Shown: positions 17,484 through 26,687, counted from the stretch's first letter. The stretch: DNA of 64,000 nt from Dictyobacter arantiisoli (GCF_008326305.1 NZ_BIXY01000013.1:1-64000), one strand, 5' to 3'. Translations and numbers: made by a program. Notes: a model not told the origin generated them from the sequence alone.

Positions 17484-18527
17484 TTAGTAATAAATCGTTC
17501 GTGTACGGTGATAAGGATGCATTGCATCGGATTGTTGTCCGAGCAACCAGAGTCGCATATCAATCTCAGCCGCCGTCACCCGTCGGCCTTGTTGTTGAAG
17601 AGCCCGGCGAAGCAATTCGCAGGCCCAGATGGTGCAGGCGCGTATCTCAACCTCTTCCTCGCTTCCAGCCGGAATGAGTTCTTGATTGTCGACACGTTGG
17701 GCGAGCTCTGTCTGGTATTCAAGTACATTATAATCGCGCAGCACCTGTGGGAGTTTATAATCGGCAAAAATGGTTAATTGGTCCTGATTTGTAATGGCTC
17801 CCCATCCTTTTCCATGAAACGAGCCGCTGATATCTGCTATCGTAATCTGAGCTCGTTTAAGAAAACGTACTGCACTCCCGCGATAGATCGCCACATCCCG
17901 AAAGGATGGAAAATAGCGCTCGAGTAAAAGAACGAGTTGGATAGCGTTTCTACCGGATTGCGCGATAGCTTGCGTAAATTGTCCCGCGTAGCGTTCCAGT
18001 AAGACTCGTCCAACTTCTCGTGCGTGTTGTACGCGTTGTTCAAAGAGAGGAATCGTCCCTGTGCCGCGAAAGATGTGCGCGACAGTGGCTTCTGAAATTG
18101 TACTTAAATAGTTAGCATCCCAGAGAGGAAGTTCCTCTTCTACCGCCCGTTTGAGAGCCGCTGCCTCCGCCCAATAACCATTAAGCGTCTGACCCTGGTA
18201 CTCGATCGTCCAGCGATCCTGCCCCTTTTCTGCCCAGAAACAGAAATTCAGTGCGTCCAATACTAACAACCAGTTTACCGTACGCGCCGTGCCATCTGAG
18301 AAGTGGTAACGTTCATCCCATAAAGAAGCCGCACTTTGGCGTGCAGGAGCATTATCCTGAAGCCATAGTTGACTGAGATGGTCGATAGGTGCTGGATTGA
18401 TTTTTACGTGCGCACTTCGTTCAACCACCTTGTGGACGCTGCTTAAGATGCCTAATGGATCTGTCATGGATAACATGTAACGCTCATTTTCTGCAGCATC
18501 GTTATGCGAACTACTATACTCTGCCAT
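17484..18527 (-). CDS. qng1: Queuosine 5'-phosphate N-glycosylase (DUF2419, Qng1 family)
   Basis: A 347-residue member of the Q_salvage family, which releases queuine from queuosine monophosphate so it can be reused for tRNA modification. Conserved blocks of the family are clear: DALNFCFW (91-98), the GYW block near 117, FPSFRD (206-211), KRAQITIADI (224-233), TIFADYKLPQVL (252-263), EVEIRA (292-297) and a C-terminal HPYHRTRTIYY. The length equals that of the family. The ATG at 18527 has AGAGG seven bases upstream, and a promoter lies about 30 bases away. It heads a run with murE and the mraY-like gene, with no other queuosine gene in view. Confidence 0.85.
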   Translation of the reverse strand: MAEYSSSHNDAAENERYMLSMTDPLGILSSVHKVVERSAHVKINPAPIDHLSQLWLQDNAPARQSAASLWDERYHFSDGTARTVNWLLVLDALNFCFWAEKGQDRWTIEYQGQTLNGYWAEAAALKRAVEEELPLWDANYLSTISEATVAHIFRGTGTIPLFEQRVQHAREVGRVLLERYAGQFTQAIAQSGRNAIQLVLLLERYFPSFRDVAIYRGSAVRFLKRAQITIADISGSFHGKGWGAITNQDQLTIFADYKLPQVLRDYNVLEYQTELAQRVDNQELIPAGSEEEVEIRACTIWACELLRRALQQQGRRVTAAEIDMRLWLLGQQSDAMHPYHRTRTIYY

Positions 18528-18556
18528 CGCCACACCTCTCTACAATTTCCGCTTCG

Positions 18557-18585
18557 ATTCTACAAACAAACTGCGGTTTCGTCAA
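18557..18585 (-). promoter_or_regulatory. Predicted promoter of the qng1-murE-mraY run
   Basis: On the minus strand TTGACG (18585-18580) and TAGAAT (18562-18557) are 17 bases apart, each five of six to consensus. The leader to the qng1 ATG would be only about 23 bases. A second TTGA-type direct repeat, TTGATTGACC, lies just upstream. Confidence 0.7.
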
Positions 18586-19172
18586 TCATGGGTCAATCAA
18601 TCAATAGGTGATATAGGTAATATCGGTTGATTTGGGCGTTTCTTTTATAGCTGCGTGATGGCCTGCGAGCTTTTATTTCAGGTATTTGAAGTGTTATTTG
18701 TTCTGGCTGACTGGATTTTAAACCAGGACTTATGGTTTGAAACACCTTGAACTTGACAATAAGCGATGCACTCTCTATCATTTAAAATAAGCTGAAGAAA
18801 AAGAGAAGCATGCTCTGCCGTTCAAGCATATGGGTGACGCCTGCTGTGCGTATGTGACGTTTTTTGCAAGATACAACAATAAAGGCATCAATATACTTGA
18901 TTAGAAATAGACAGAACTTATTTTATCCATAGATGAATGCTTCTTTGATACCATTCTTTTCTCTATGTCTATGACCAGTTCAGGACTCCTCGATGCCTGT
19001 AACGTCATGCTCTTTTGCGCCTGTAGCGTGATTTTGTGTTCGTATCTCTTGTGGTGTGCGTATAAACAGGGAAGGGTTGTGTCTTGCTGTGTTTCTGAAG
19101 GATCTCTTATCTTAATGCTGCTTTTTGGTCAAACGTAGGAATATTTTTTGCTGCTTTTCGAGAGGAATTGGC
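18586..19172. other. Divergent gap between qng1 and sensor kinase 1
   Basis: No gene or RNA was recognised. A weak promoter for the sensor kinase may be TTGCTG (19084-19089), 18 bases, TATCTT (19108-19113). AGAGGA at 19161-19166 is the kinase ribosome binding site. Confidence 0.35.
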
Positions 19173-22040
19173 ATGCAATCTAACTATACAATGCTAATGA
19201 AACCTCAGCGTATACTGCTTCTGCTGCTTGCTATCTTTATTTTTTGCTGTGTCTTTCTGCTCGATGGGCTATCTATTCGCCTTCCTTCTATTCATGATCA
19301 AACTGAAGCAATTGTGTTATGGACTTCATTTGGATTTTCCCTTCTGACCGCACTGATCTTCTTACTGGTTTGCCAGAATGTTTTATTCTATGCGCGCAAT
19401 CGAAGTGTGGTACTCCGTTTTTTGGGTTTTAGTCTTTCTATGCTTGCCACCTTTGGAACCCTGAATTACATTTGTACAAGCCCCTGGCTGAGCTTGTTAA
19501 ATATTTTTAGCCTGATCAGCGCGCTGATCTTTCTCTCCAATCTTTTCTTTTCTTTTCCTGACCCTCCATCTTTGTTGGCTCCTGCGCGTGGATCTTCTTC
19601 GCGTGTTGCTGGAAAACCTCTCTTTGTAAGAGTGCTTATCCGTAGTTATCTCTGGTTGCTCAGTATAAGTGGTACTGGTCTCAGTGTGTTTGCGATTGGA
19701 GTGACCTTTCGATTTGACTCGTTGATGTATTGGTTGCAAGTAGGTAAATGGAGCTATTGTTTATTTGGCCTGACTGGTTCTCTCTTGATTTTTATGGTTG
19801 CCTATCGCCAGTCAGCGCATGAGCGTGCACGCCAGCAGCTTTTATTGTTAGGTTGCGGCTTGCTTGTTACCCTGATGCCATTTCTCTTTTTTTCAGTTGC
19901 ACCCCACCTGCTGGGCTTGCATGGCTTTTCTGATAAATTGGCTCTCATTTCACTTTGCCTTTTTCCGTTATTGAGCAGCTGTGCTATTTTGCGCTATCAG
20001 CTGTGCATGTTTGATACCCTTCTCCTCAAAATATTGGCGCTCTTCTTTCGATTGGCATTTCTTGATATCCTGATGTATCTGGTGGTTGGGATTGGTCGTT
20101 TTCTGTTCCCCGTCTATGCAGTTGAACATAATTATATCTATGTTTTCTGTATTATCTGTAGCATTACGGTATTTTCGCCGTTTGTTTGGTGGGCAGGGAT
20201 GGTATTTACGCGAAGGTGTTTTTTCTCTGAAATAGTACAGGCTCGTCGCTTGCTAGATGAACCAGGCTTGCTCACTGATGATGTGAACAGCATTGATAAG
20301 GCTGTTGACGCGATTGCCTCTGCCGCAACGCGTATATTACAGTCCACACAGTTATGCATCTTTGTTTATGATGAGATATCTGGACAGTTTGAGCTGTATC
20401 CTGAGTTGGTCCAATGGATAGAGGGCCCTTCGCGTTACACCTTGTTAGCAACAGTGGCAGAGGCATTTCACATACCGATTGCTACTGCCCACCGCCTGGA
20501 TAGTCATTTGTTCGCCTTGCAGCGTTTAGTGCAAGTGAAGCGTCCTCTGTTGTTGAGTGAAATCCCGCCTGATCAAGCGTCTGGGCACCATCCACTGGCC
20601 CGCTTTTTTATTCAATCTTCTCCGTTGAGCTCCAAAGATTGTTTGCTGACGGCTATTCGTGCCCAGGGTAAGATGATTGGTTTATTGGTACTTGGTCCGC
20701 GCGTAAATGGCTTGCCCTATGCTGGTGCTGATCTGGAAATTGCGCATCTTTTAGTCGAACGCTTTTCAATGGTGTTAGAAACAGCGCGTTTGTACGCTCG
20801 GGTTGTCCAGCATACCTCATTGTTGAATAGCCTGTACAACATGAGTATTATTCCGGATTCGGCTTTCAAAACGGTTAAGGAGGCCGCTATGACCTATGCA
20901 ATGGCTGTGGCTGTCTCAACATCATCCGCTGCTGAAATCTGGCTTTATGACAAGCAGCAGAAGGAATTATGCTTGGAGGCGACTATTGGTTATGGTCCCC
21001 GTTTGTTACCGTTGACGCGGCTTACAAATCTTCAGGCTGCTGACTGGAGAAGCCATTTTTATGCCGGTACCACCGTTGCGCTCAATGGAAATGGCTCACA
21101 TCCATCTTCATCTCTTCCCCTCTGTTTGCCAGTGGTGCCTGCTTGTCCCTTCGCGTGGTTACCACTCCATAAAAGTGAGCAATATACTGGTGTGCTGGTG
21201 ATTACCTATGCACATTCGCATGTATTTTTTGATGAGGAGACGCGGGTACTGGAGATGTTTGCCAGCCAATGTCTCTCGACGCTGGATAATGTGCAGATGA
21301 CTATGGAGTTGCGCGCTGCCTATAAGCGACAAAAAGAACTGGATCAGTTGAAAGATCAATTTATTACAACCGCCTCGCATGAGTTGCGTACTCCGCTCAC
21401 AACCGTGGTTGGTTACATTGAACTGCTGGATCAATATCACGAGAAACTTGAAGCCTCATCCCGATCTGAATTTATTGAAAAAGCACGCCGTGGTTGTGAT
21501 GAGCTAAACCTCCTCATGAGCAATATTCTCGATGCCAGCCTTGTGAATCTGGACGTTGAAGCAGTGTATTTGCGTCCTATCGCTCTGCACACCACTGTCT
21601 CGTATGTACTGGAGATCATGGATGCTATTTTGGCGAGAGAGCAGCGTCCCGTCTCAGTGCGTATCGCTGATGATTTGTTTGTTGATGCTGACGATGCGCG
21701 GTTACAACAAATTCTCCTGAATCTCCTCAGCAATGCGTTGAAATATTCAGCCGCCGGCTCACCTATTGAGATCTTTGCTACCTCTTTGCAAGATCAAGTG
21801 ATTGTGAATATTAAGGATTATGGTTTGGGTGTGCCCCCTGAAGAGCAGCAGCGCCTATTTGAGCGTTTTGTGCGCCTGGAGCGAGATATTAACAGCCCTG
21901 TTCGTGGCGCTGGCCTGGGGCTCTTTATATGTCGTTGTTTATTAGAAGCTATGGGTGGGCGCATTTGGATCGAAAGCAGCGGTGTCGTTGGGGATGGTAG
22001 TCTCGTCTCATTTGCGTTGCAATTGGCTCCTCGAATCTAG
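19173..22040 (+). CDS. Membrane sensor histidine kinase with GAF domains
   Basis: A 955-residue sensor kinase. The first ~340 residues contain about eight hydrophobic membrane segments. Two GAF-like regions follow (about 370-535 and 545-700). The HisKA domain has the phospho-acceptor in SHELRTP (His736). The HATPase domain has NLLSNALKYS (N box), DYGLGVPPEEQ (G1), FERFVR (F box) and GAGLGLFICR (G2). The ATG at 19173 has AGAGGA six bases upstream; an in-frame TTG at 19125 is less likely. No response regulator is adjacent; the next gene is a small winged-helix protein 170 bases on, so the partner is unknown. Confidence 0.9.
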   Translation: MQSNYTMLMKPQRILLLLLAIFIFCCVFLLDGLSIRLPSIHDQTEAIVLWTSFGFSLLTALIFLLVCQNVLFYARNRSVVLRFLGFSLSMLATFGTLNYICTSPWLSLLNIFSLISALIFLSNLFFSFPDPPSLLAPARGSSSRVAGKPLFVRVLIRSYLWLLSISGTGLSVFAIGVTFRFDSLMYWLQVGKWSYCLFGLTGSLLIFMVAYRQSAHERARQQLLLLGCGLLVTLMPFLFFSVAPHLLGLHGFSDKLALISLCLFPLLSSCAILRYQLCMFDTLLLKILALFFRLAFLDILMYLVVGIGRFLFPVYAVEHNYIYVFCIICSITVFSPFVWWAGMVFTRRCFFSEIVQARRLLDEPGLLTDDVNSIDKAVDAIASAATRILQSTQLCIFVYDEISGQFELYPELVQWIEGPSRYTLLATVAEAFHIPIATAHRLDSHLFALQRLVQVKRPLLLSEIPPDQASGHHPLARFFIQSSPLSSKDCLLTAIRAQGKMIGLLVLGPRVNGLPYAGADLEIAHLLVERFSMVLETARLYARVVQHTSLLNSLYNMSIIPDSAFKTVKEAAMTYAMAVAVSTSSAAEIWLYDKQQKELCLEATIGYGPRLLPLTRLTNLQAADWRSHFYAGTTVALNGNGSHPSSSLPLCLPVVPACPFAWLPLHKSEQYTGVLVITYAHSHVFFDEETRVLEMFASQCLSTLDNVQMTMELRAAYKRQKELDQLKDQFITTASHELRTPLTTVVGYIELLDQYHEKLEASSRSEFIEKARRGCDELNLLMSNILDASLVNLDVEAVYLRPIALHTTVSYVLEIMDAILAREQRPVSVRIADDLFVDADDARLQQILLNLLSNALKYSAAGSPIEIFATSLQDQVIVNIKDYGLGVPPEEQQRLFERFVRLERDINSPVRGAGLGLFICRCLLEAMGGRIWIESSGVVGDGSLVSFALQLAPRI

Positions 22041-22152
22041 CATGCAGGGACTGTGAGCATGCAATTTCCCGCATGAAAATCTCCCCGAATCGATTCTGGA
22101 CTTGAAAAGAACGGTACCCACTTTACGTGTGCACAACGTCAATTTCATGAAC

Positions 22153-22170
22153 GCATATAAGGGTATATGC
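22153..22170. promoter_or_regulatory. Palindromic operator-like site before the winged-helix regulator
   Basis: GCATATA and TATATGC form a perfect 7+7 palindrome around AGGG, 42 bases before the regulator start. The size suits a MarR-type dimer, so autoregulation is a reasonable inference. Confidence 0.45.
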
Positions 22171-22211
22171 AAATCAAATTTCACAAATTTCATAGGTAGG
22201 AGAAATTGCGT

Positions 22212-22478
22212 ATGACTATGATGCGCCGGAGCTCTACCAGCATTACCTCGCGTCAACTTGAAGTTCTGGCTTTTCTTGCGCGGCGTGAACATTGGCTTGT
22301 GGGTGAAGTTGCATCCGCGTTGGGTGTTAGCTCAGCGGCTGCGACCAAAGCGATTGCACGTTTAGAGCGGAAAGGCCTGGTAAGCCGCTCAGTAGATGTG
22401 ATGGATCGACGTTGCGTAAATGTGCGTATTACGCGCGCAGGCAGCGATGCCGTGCGTCAGGTGGCGAAATCTGTTTGA
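22212..22478 (+). CDS. Small MarR-like winged-helix regulator
   Basis: An 88-residue protein that is almost entirely one winged helix-turn-helix. TSRQLEVLAFLARREHWLVGEVASALGVSSAAATKAIARLERKGL gives helices 1-3 and the recognition helix, and SRSVDVMDRRCVNVRITRAG gives the wing with a DRR motif as in MarR proteins. It lacks the long dimerisation helices of full MarR (about 140-150 residues), so it may dimerise differently or be a stand-alone DNA-binding domain. The ATG at 22212 has AGGAGA eight bases upstream. The palindrome at 22153-22170 is a candidate self-operator. Confidence 0.8.
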   Translation: MTMMRRSSTSITSRQLEVLAFLARREHWLVGEVASALGVSSAAATKAIARLERKGLVSRSVDVMDRRCVNVRITRAGSDAVRQVAKSV

Positions 22479-22569
22479 TTCCCTCCATGCCGTAAATTTT
22501 CAGACAAGTGCCTGGGCTGGTGGTTATGACAGCGCGGAAGATCTCGCGCCAACCGTATAGATTGGAGTG

Positions 22570-23250
22570 CTAAGATGCTTCCGTTCTGACATATCCTCGA
22601 TCTTTCGCATATTGCCATAGCGACTTTTGCAACTGACGCCGGGCACGGGAGATACGACTCATAACAGTCCCAATGGGAATTTGTAAGGCTTCCGCAATTT
22701 CTTTATAGGATAATCCTTCTATATCTGCCAGAATAATTGCCATTCTGAAGTTTGGAGGAAGATCATTTAACGCTTTATACACATCTTCATCCAGGTACTG
22801 GCTCAAGACCTCTTCTTCAGCCCCTTGATTGATTTCTTGCCCACTCAGATCGCGAATCTGATTGTAAAGATAGAACTCTTCACCATCAGGCAAGGCTACT
22901 GGCGTCGGATGGGTCGCTATTTTTCGATAGCGATTGATGGCAGATGTGTTAAGAATGCGAAAGAGCCATGCGCGTAAATTGGTACCTGGTTGATAGGTAT
23001 GAGAGAAACGGATGGCTTTCAGCATTGTTTCCTGCACAAGATCCTCGGCCTCTTGCGGATTATTTGTCATACGTAACGCTGTACGGTACAGGCTATCCAA
23101 TTGAGCAAGAATCCCCGCCTCAAAATCTTCACCGGGAGGCTCTTTTTGCGTTGTGGTACTGATCTCTCTACTCTCTCCTTCTTCTATTGTATCAGTTGGT
23201 TCCGTTGATTCTTCCGTAAACAGGTTCTCGAAATTTGACTTTTCGTGCAT
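22570..23250 (-). CDS. ECF sigma factor, SigR-like
   Basis: A 226-residue group-4 sigma factor. Region 2 is visible at about 50-120 (LDSLYRTALRMTNNPQEAEDLVQETMLKAI, then NLRAWLFRILNTSAINRYRK). Region 4 is at about 160-215 (LPPNFRMAIILADIEGLSYKEIAEALQIPIGTVMSRISRARRQL). The sequence resembles Actinobacterial SigR, the thiol-oxidative-stress sigma, and a zinc anti-sigma gene lies divergently next to it. The start at 23250 has GAGGAG seven bases upstream; the open frame runs 42 bases further without such a site. The N-terminal ~45 residues are acidic and unlike other ECF factors. Confidence 0.9.
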   Translation of the reverse strand: MHEKSNFENLFTEESTEPTDTIEEGESREISTTTQKEPPGEDFEAGILAQLDSLYRTALRMTNNPQEAEDLVQETMLKAIRFSHTYQPGTNLRAWLFRILNTSAINRYRKIATHPTPVALPDGEEFYLYNQIRDLSGQEINQGAEEEVLSQYLDEDVYKALNDLPPNFRMAIILADIEGLSYKEIAEALQIPIGTVMSRISRARRQLQKSLWQYAKDRGYVRTEAS

Positions 23251-23333
23251 TAAATACTCCTCTGACCAGGGACTCTCCACGAGTTCTCCCACTTTCTTTT
23301 TCGAAAGTATTATCAGTATATCTTATAGGCCGT

Positions 23334-23361
23334 GGGAATGAAAGGCCTATCGTATTATGTT
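23334..23361 (+). promoter_or_regulatory. SigR-type promoter of the anti-sigma gene
   Basis: GGGAAT (23334-23339), then 19 bases, then GTT (23359-23361) matches the known SigR consensus GGAAT-N18/19-GTT. It points toward the anti-sigma gene and lies beside the SigR-like sigma gene, suggesting the sigma factor drives its own inhibitor. Confidence 0.65.
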
Positions 23362-23407
23362 AAAATGAACAGATAGAGTGGCGAGCTAGACTAGGAGAAT
23401 TTTTATT

Positions 23408-23713
23408 ATGGAATGTTTAGATTGTGTTGAGGCGACGGCGCGTTTGCATCTTTATATTGATCGTGAATTGACGGCTGAGGAAGTTGAGATCGTGCAACAG
23501 CATCTTGAAGGTTGCCCGAATTGTGATTGCCGATTTCATTTTGATTTGCAACTCAAGCGCTTAATTCATGAGCGTTGTACTATTGAGCATGCTCCTGTCC
23601 ATTTACGCGAGGCGGTGATGCGTCTGGCTCAAGGTGAACGCAGTAAGATTGATGCTGACCTGGCGCGCGAGATTAAAAAAGAGATGAAAGCGGATCTTGA
23701 AGGTTGGCGTTAA
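23408..23713 (+). CDS. Zinc-binding anti-sigma factor (RsrA/ZAS-like)
   Basis: A 101-residue cytoplasmic protein of the zinc-associated anti-sigma type. The core HLEGCPNC gives the HxxxCxxC zinc motif (His47, Cys51, Cys54), and further cysteines lie at 3, 6 and about 71. In RsrA, oxidation of these thiols releases zinc and frees the sigma factor. The ATG at 23408 has AGGAG about ten bases upstream. It is divergent from, not downstream of, the sigma gene, which is less usual. The C-terminal 30 residues are charged and lack a membrane helix, so the protein is soluble. Confidence 0.85.
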   Translation: MECLDCVEATARLHLYIDRELTAEEVEIVQQHLEGCPNCDCRFHFDLQLKRLIHERCTIEHAPVHLREAVMRLAQGERSKIDADLAREIKKEMKADLEGWR

Positions 23714-23980
23714 GAACCGAGCCAGCATTTCATGGAATCCGACTCTGAATTACCATCTTTATTTTGTAGCATTGCAGAGAAGATGGTATGTGCTCTGTTG
23801 AAGCAACCGTTTCTATGTTGCATGTGCTCGTCCACGCTCTCAGGGATGCTCCAGCTTGTATCATGGCGAGCAACCCTTACTGGCTGCTTTGCTCCACAAC
23901 GTAGAATGGTTGCATATTTCTTTCTCCATTCTATCAATAGCTGTTTGTGTTATAAGCAGAATACTTGTTACTTATAAATA
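23714..23980. other. Gap between convergent anti-sigma and ccdA genes
   Basis: No coding frame or hairpin with a T-run was found. Confidence 0.4.
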
Positions 23981-24706
23981 TTACAGTGCCACATTGAGTG
24001 AGAAGAGGGAATTGAGATAGGTCAAGACGTTAAAAAAGATCATTGCTCCCACGACTATCATGAGAATACCTGTACCAATTTCAATTTTACCCAGATGTGG
24101 CCTGCACCATTTCAAGGCGCGACTAACTTGATTGACCCCCAGGCCCAGTAATAGAAAGGGAACGCCTAATCCCAATGAATAGATGAGCAGCAACCAGACG
24201 CCCTGTTGGAGGGTGGTAGCGTTGGCTGCCAGCACCAAAATGCCTGCGAGAATTGGAGTCAGGCATGGTGACCAGGCAATGCCAAAGATTAACCCCATCA
24301 GCAACGAGGCGGGATAGCTTGATTTTTCCGGTACAAAGGTGAAGCGTTTTTGCTGGTAGAGCAGAGGGATATGCAAGATGCCGGTGAGATGGAGGCCAAA
24401 GATCACAATGATTACTCCCCCAACCTGTCGTAAGATTGTGAGATGATCGTGTAAAAAACTGCCCAGTGTGCTAGCTGTCGCACCTAATGCGATAAAGGCG
24501 AACGTAAAGCCGAGCACGAACATCGTGGCATGGCGTAAGGTTATCAGGCGAGTTGCCAGACTCTTATGCTGCTCTGTCGCTTGCGCGACGCTCGGTCCAA
24601 CCAGTTGTGCCAGATAGATCGGCACCAGTGGAAGGACACAGGGAGACAGAAATGAGGCCAATCCGGCGATAAAAGCAATACCAAAGCTGATCTGTGTGGG
24701 ATACAT
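23981..24706 (-). CDS. ccdA: CcdA-type thiol-disulfide transmembrane protein
   Basis: A 241-residue membrane protein with six hydrophobic segments. It carries the two conserved cysteines of the CcdA/DsbD family, in SFLSPCVLPLVP (first helix) and AWSPCLTPIL (fourth helix), which pass electrons from cytoplasmic thioredoxin to extracytoplasmic thiol proteins or apocytochrome c. The ATG at 24706 follows GAGGAG by five to six bases. It starts 48 bases after the HEAT-repeat gene on the same strand, so the two may be co-transcribed. No resA or ccs genes are near, leaving the downstream partner open. Confidence 0.88.
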   Translation of the reverse strand: MYPTQISFGIAFIAGLASFLSPCVLPLVPIYLAQLVGPSVAQATEQHKSLATRLITLRHATMFVLGFTFAFIALGATASTLGSFLHDHLTILRQVGGVIIVIFGLHLTGILHIPLLYQQKRFTFVPEKSSYPASLLMGLIFGIAWSPCLTPILAGILVLAANATTLQQGVWLLLIYSLGLGVPFLLLGLGVNQVSRALKWCRPHLGKIEIGTGILMIVVGAMIFFNVLTYLNSLFSLNVAL

Positions 24707-24754
24707 GCCTGCTCCTCAGAAGCTATTATTTTTGTTGTTTCATAGTATAGATGC

Positions 24755-26446
24755 TTAATGGAAACTGTGCAACGTTTTATATACCTCATCCTTATCTGCT
24801 CGTTGCCAGTGTTTGAGTGCCGTGCGTGCCGCGCGAGCCAGATGTGATGCGGCCTGATTCTCCTCACCTTGTAGACGGGTAAGCTCATGGAGCGCATAGA
24901 CAACAATGCAGTCGCCGGGCGTCGCTATGGTAGTTAATGCTTGTAGGGCGGTATGTGCGACATGTTCATCAGGATCTGAGAGGGCCTGGAGTAGAGCAGG
25001 GATGGCCCAGCGTGATTTCGTCTGTCCACACACATAGGCGGCACATGCCCGCACTCCACTATCACTCGCGTTCAATAATAATTGTTGGCAGAGCCAATGA
25101 ATTTCATTGGCTGTGACAAGATAGTCGCCCAATGCGGCCAGTAATTCCAATACGCGCTGTTGTAATAAGGGATTTTGTGCCTGTTGTAACAGTTGCGGTG
25201 GTTTGCCGAGCCCGATAATTTCCTGCCTTATCTCTTGCCATGCTTGCTGTTTCCCACTGTGATGTGCTTGCCATAAAAGATGCGTTAAGGAATCGAGTGC
25301 CGTTACCTGTATTTCTTCTTGCTGGCTTGTCAGTACGCAAAGCAGCCAACGCGTGACATTACTGCGGAATGGTGTTCGTAAGACTCCATGGAAAAAGCGC
25401 AGACATTCTACAGCTTCTCCCTGTCCAGGATGGTCTTTATTCATCACGATAGTGCCCAGCACGGCCGCTCCATATTCTCCCCCGCACGAGGCCAGCGTAT
25501 AGCAGGCTTGACGGCGTAGATCGGGATTTGTGGAGTGTAGCAGTGGCAGGATACGCATGATGAGTTTATGCTGGCGCATCCGGTGCCGTAGCTTTTTATT
25601 ATAATGGGTGATTTCTTCTAGAACAGTCAAAACAATGAGTTGAACTGCTTCATTGGCATTCTCCAGACAACTATAGAGCGTAGCTAATAGTTCTGGTTGT
25701 GCAATCTTACTGAGTGCATGGGCTGCATGCTGCGCGATTTCTGGATCTTCATCGTACAATAGCGGCAAAAAGTCCAGGGAGAGTTGCTGCTGTTGTTCTG
25801 ATGTGAGCTGAAGAGGTAGTTCAGATGCCAGAATAAAGATCGCTGCTTTGCGCACTTCGGTTGGTATATCGTTTTGAAGGCAGGCAAGGAGCGTTTGCAG
25901 GCTTTCATAATCATTACTCTGTAAGAGGCCATAGGCACAAGTAAGACGAACCGGGAATGTTTCATGCGCTTCTTGATGGTGCTTCATTACCTCGATTGTT
26001 GTGGGATGCAGTTGGGTTGTACGGGCGCGTGTTGCCAATGCCATCGCCGCTGCATAGCGTACACTGGTCCAGGCTGTATGCAATCCTCGACAGAGCAGTT
26101 GTTCGTGATCGATGTGTGGTGATTGTCCTGCCGCCTCCATTAAACTGGTCCATAGGACTGGTCCCGGGACATCTTCAAGACCAGGATGTTGCAACATTTC
26201 TTCCAGATTGATGTGTGCGTGTTGACTTAATTGCAGTAGCAAGCGACTGGTATGTTCATATTGGGGCGGCCACCAGGGCCACGCGGGCGTGGTGATCTCA
26301 GGATAATGGCTCAGGGTTGCCAATACCAGTGGCAGAATTGTCGGGCCCTGTTTCGCTAACCGGCGCGTTGCGCGGATACGGGCTTGATATTCAGTTTCCG
26401 GACCTAAAAGCATTGCTAATGCTGCCTGGATACTTTCTCGCTGCAT
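24755..26446 (-). CDS. HEAT-repeat protein
   Basis: A 563-residue protein built almost wholly of helical HEAT/armadillo-type repeats. Examples are PEIAQHAAHALSKIAQPELL, NPDLRRQACYTLASCGGEYG and DEHVAHTALQALTTIATPGD. There is no signal peptide, membrane helix or catalytic motif, so it is probably a cytoplasmic scaffold or adaptor. The ATG at 26446 is chosen because repeats begin soon after; there is no strong ribosome binding site, and the open frame extends to 26665 with unlikely composition. Two palindromic operator-like sites lie upstream. Its neighbour upstream is Ser/Thr kinase 2, which could be a partner. Confidence 0.8.
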   Translation of the reverse strand: MQRESIQAALAMLLGPETEYQARIRATRRLAKQGPTILPLVLATLSHYPEITTPAWPWWPPQYEHTSRLLLQLSQHAHINLEEMLQHPGLEDVPGPVLWTSLMEAAGQSPHIDHEQLLCRGLHTAWTSVRYAAAMALATRARTTQLHPTTIEVMKHHQEAHETFPVRLTCAYGLLQSNDYESLQTLLACLQNDIPTEVRKAAIFILASELPLQLTSEQQQQLSLDFLPLLYDEDPEIAQHAAHALSKIAQPELLATLYSCLENANEAVQLIVLTVLEEITHYNKKLRHRMRQHKLIMRILPLLHSTNPDLRRQACYTLASCGGEYGAAVLGTIVMNKDHPGQGEAVECLRFFHGVLRTPFRSNVTRWLLCVLTSQQEEIQVTALDSLTHLLWQAHHSGKQQAWQEIRQEIIGLGKPPQLLQQAQNPLLQQRVLELLAALGDYLVTANEIHWLCQQLLLNASDSGVRACAAYVCGQTKSRWAIPALLQALSDPDEHVAHTALQALTTIATPGDCIVVYALHELTRLQGEENQAASHLARAARTALKHWQRADKDEVYKTLHSFH

Positions 26447-26505
26447 AGGCCACACACATGCTTTCTTACTACAATCTTTTTTGCGTGTCTGGTTTGTGCT
26501 ATCGG

Positions 26506-26559
26506 CTGTGTAGCATACACAGGTAGTGTGCAATGAGTATAAGGGCCTGTGTATACACA
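26506..26559. promoter_or_regulatory. Paired TGTGTA/TACACA palindromes before the HEAT gene
   Basis: The first site is CTGTGTA-GCA-TACACAG (26506-26522). The second is TGTGTATACACA (26548-26559), the same half-sites without the spacer. They lie about 60 and 102 bases before the HEAT gene start, a position that suits a repressor or activator. No matching regulator is identified. Confidence 0.45.
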
Positions 26560-26687
26560 TGTTGCTGCCGTCGTGCAACAGCATCTGGCTCAGTGTAACA
26601 GGCATGCCAAAACAGGTTGCTCTTATCTGCACAGTTGATCCAGTAGTTGGCTCTGTCGAAGTCAATTACTGGCTACGCTTTGCATGC

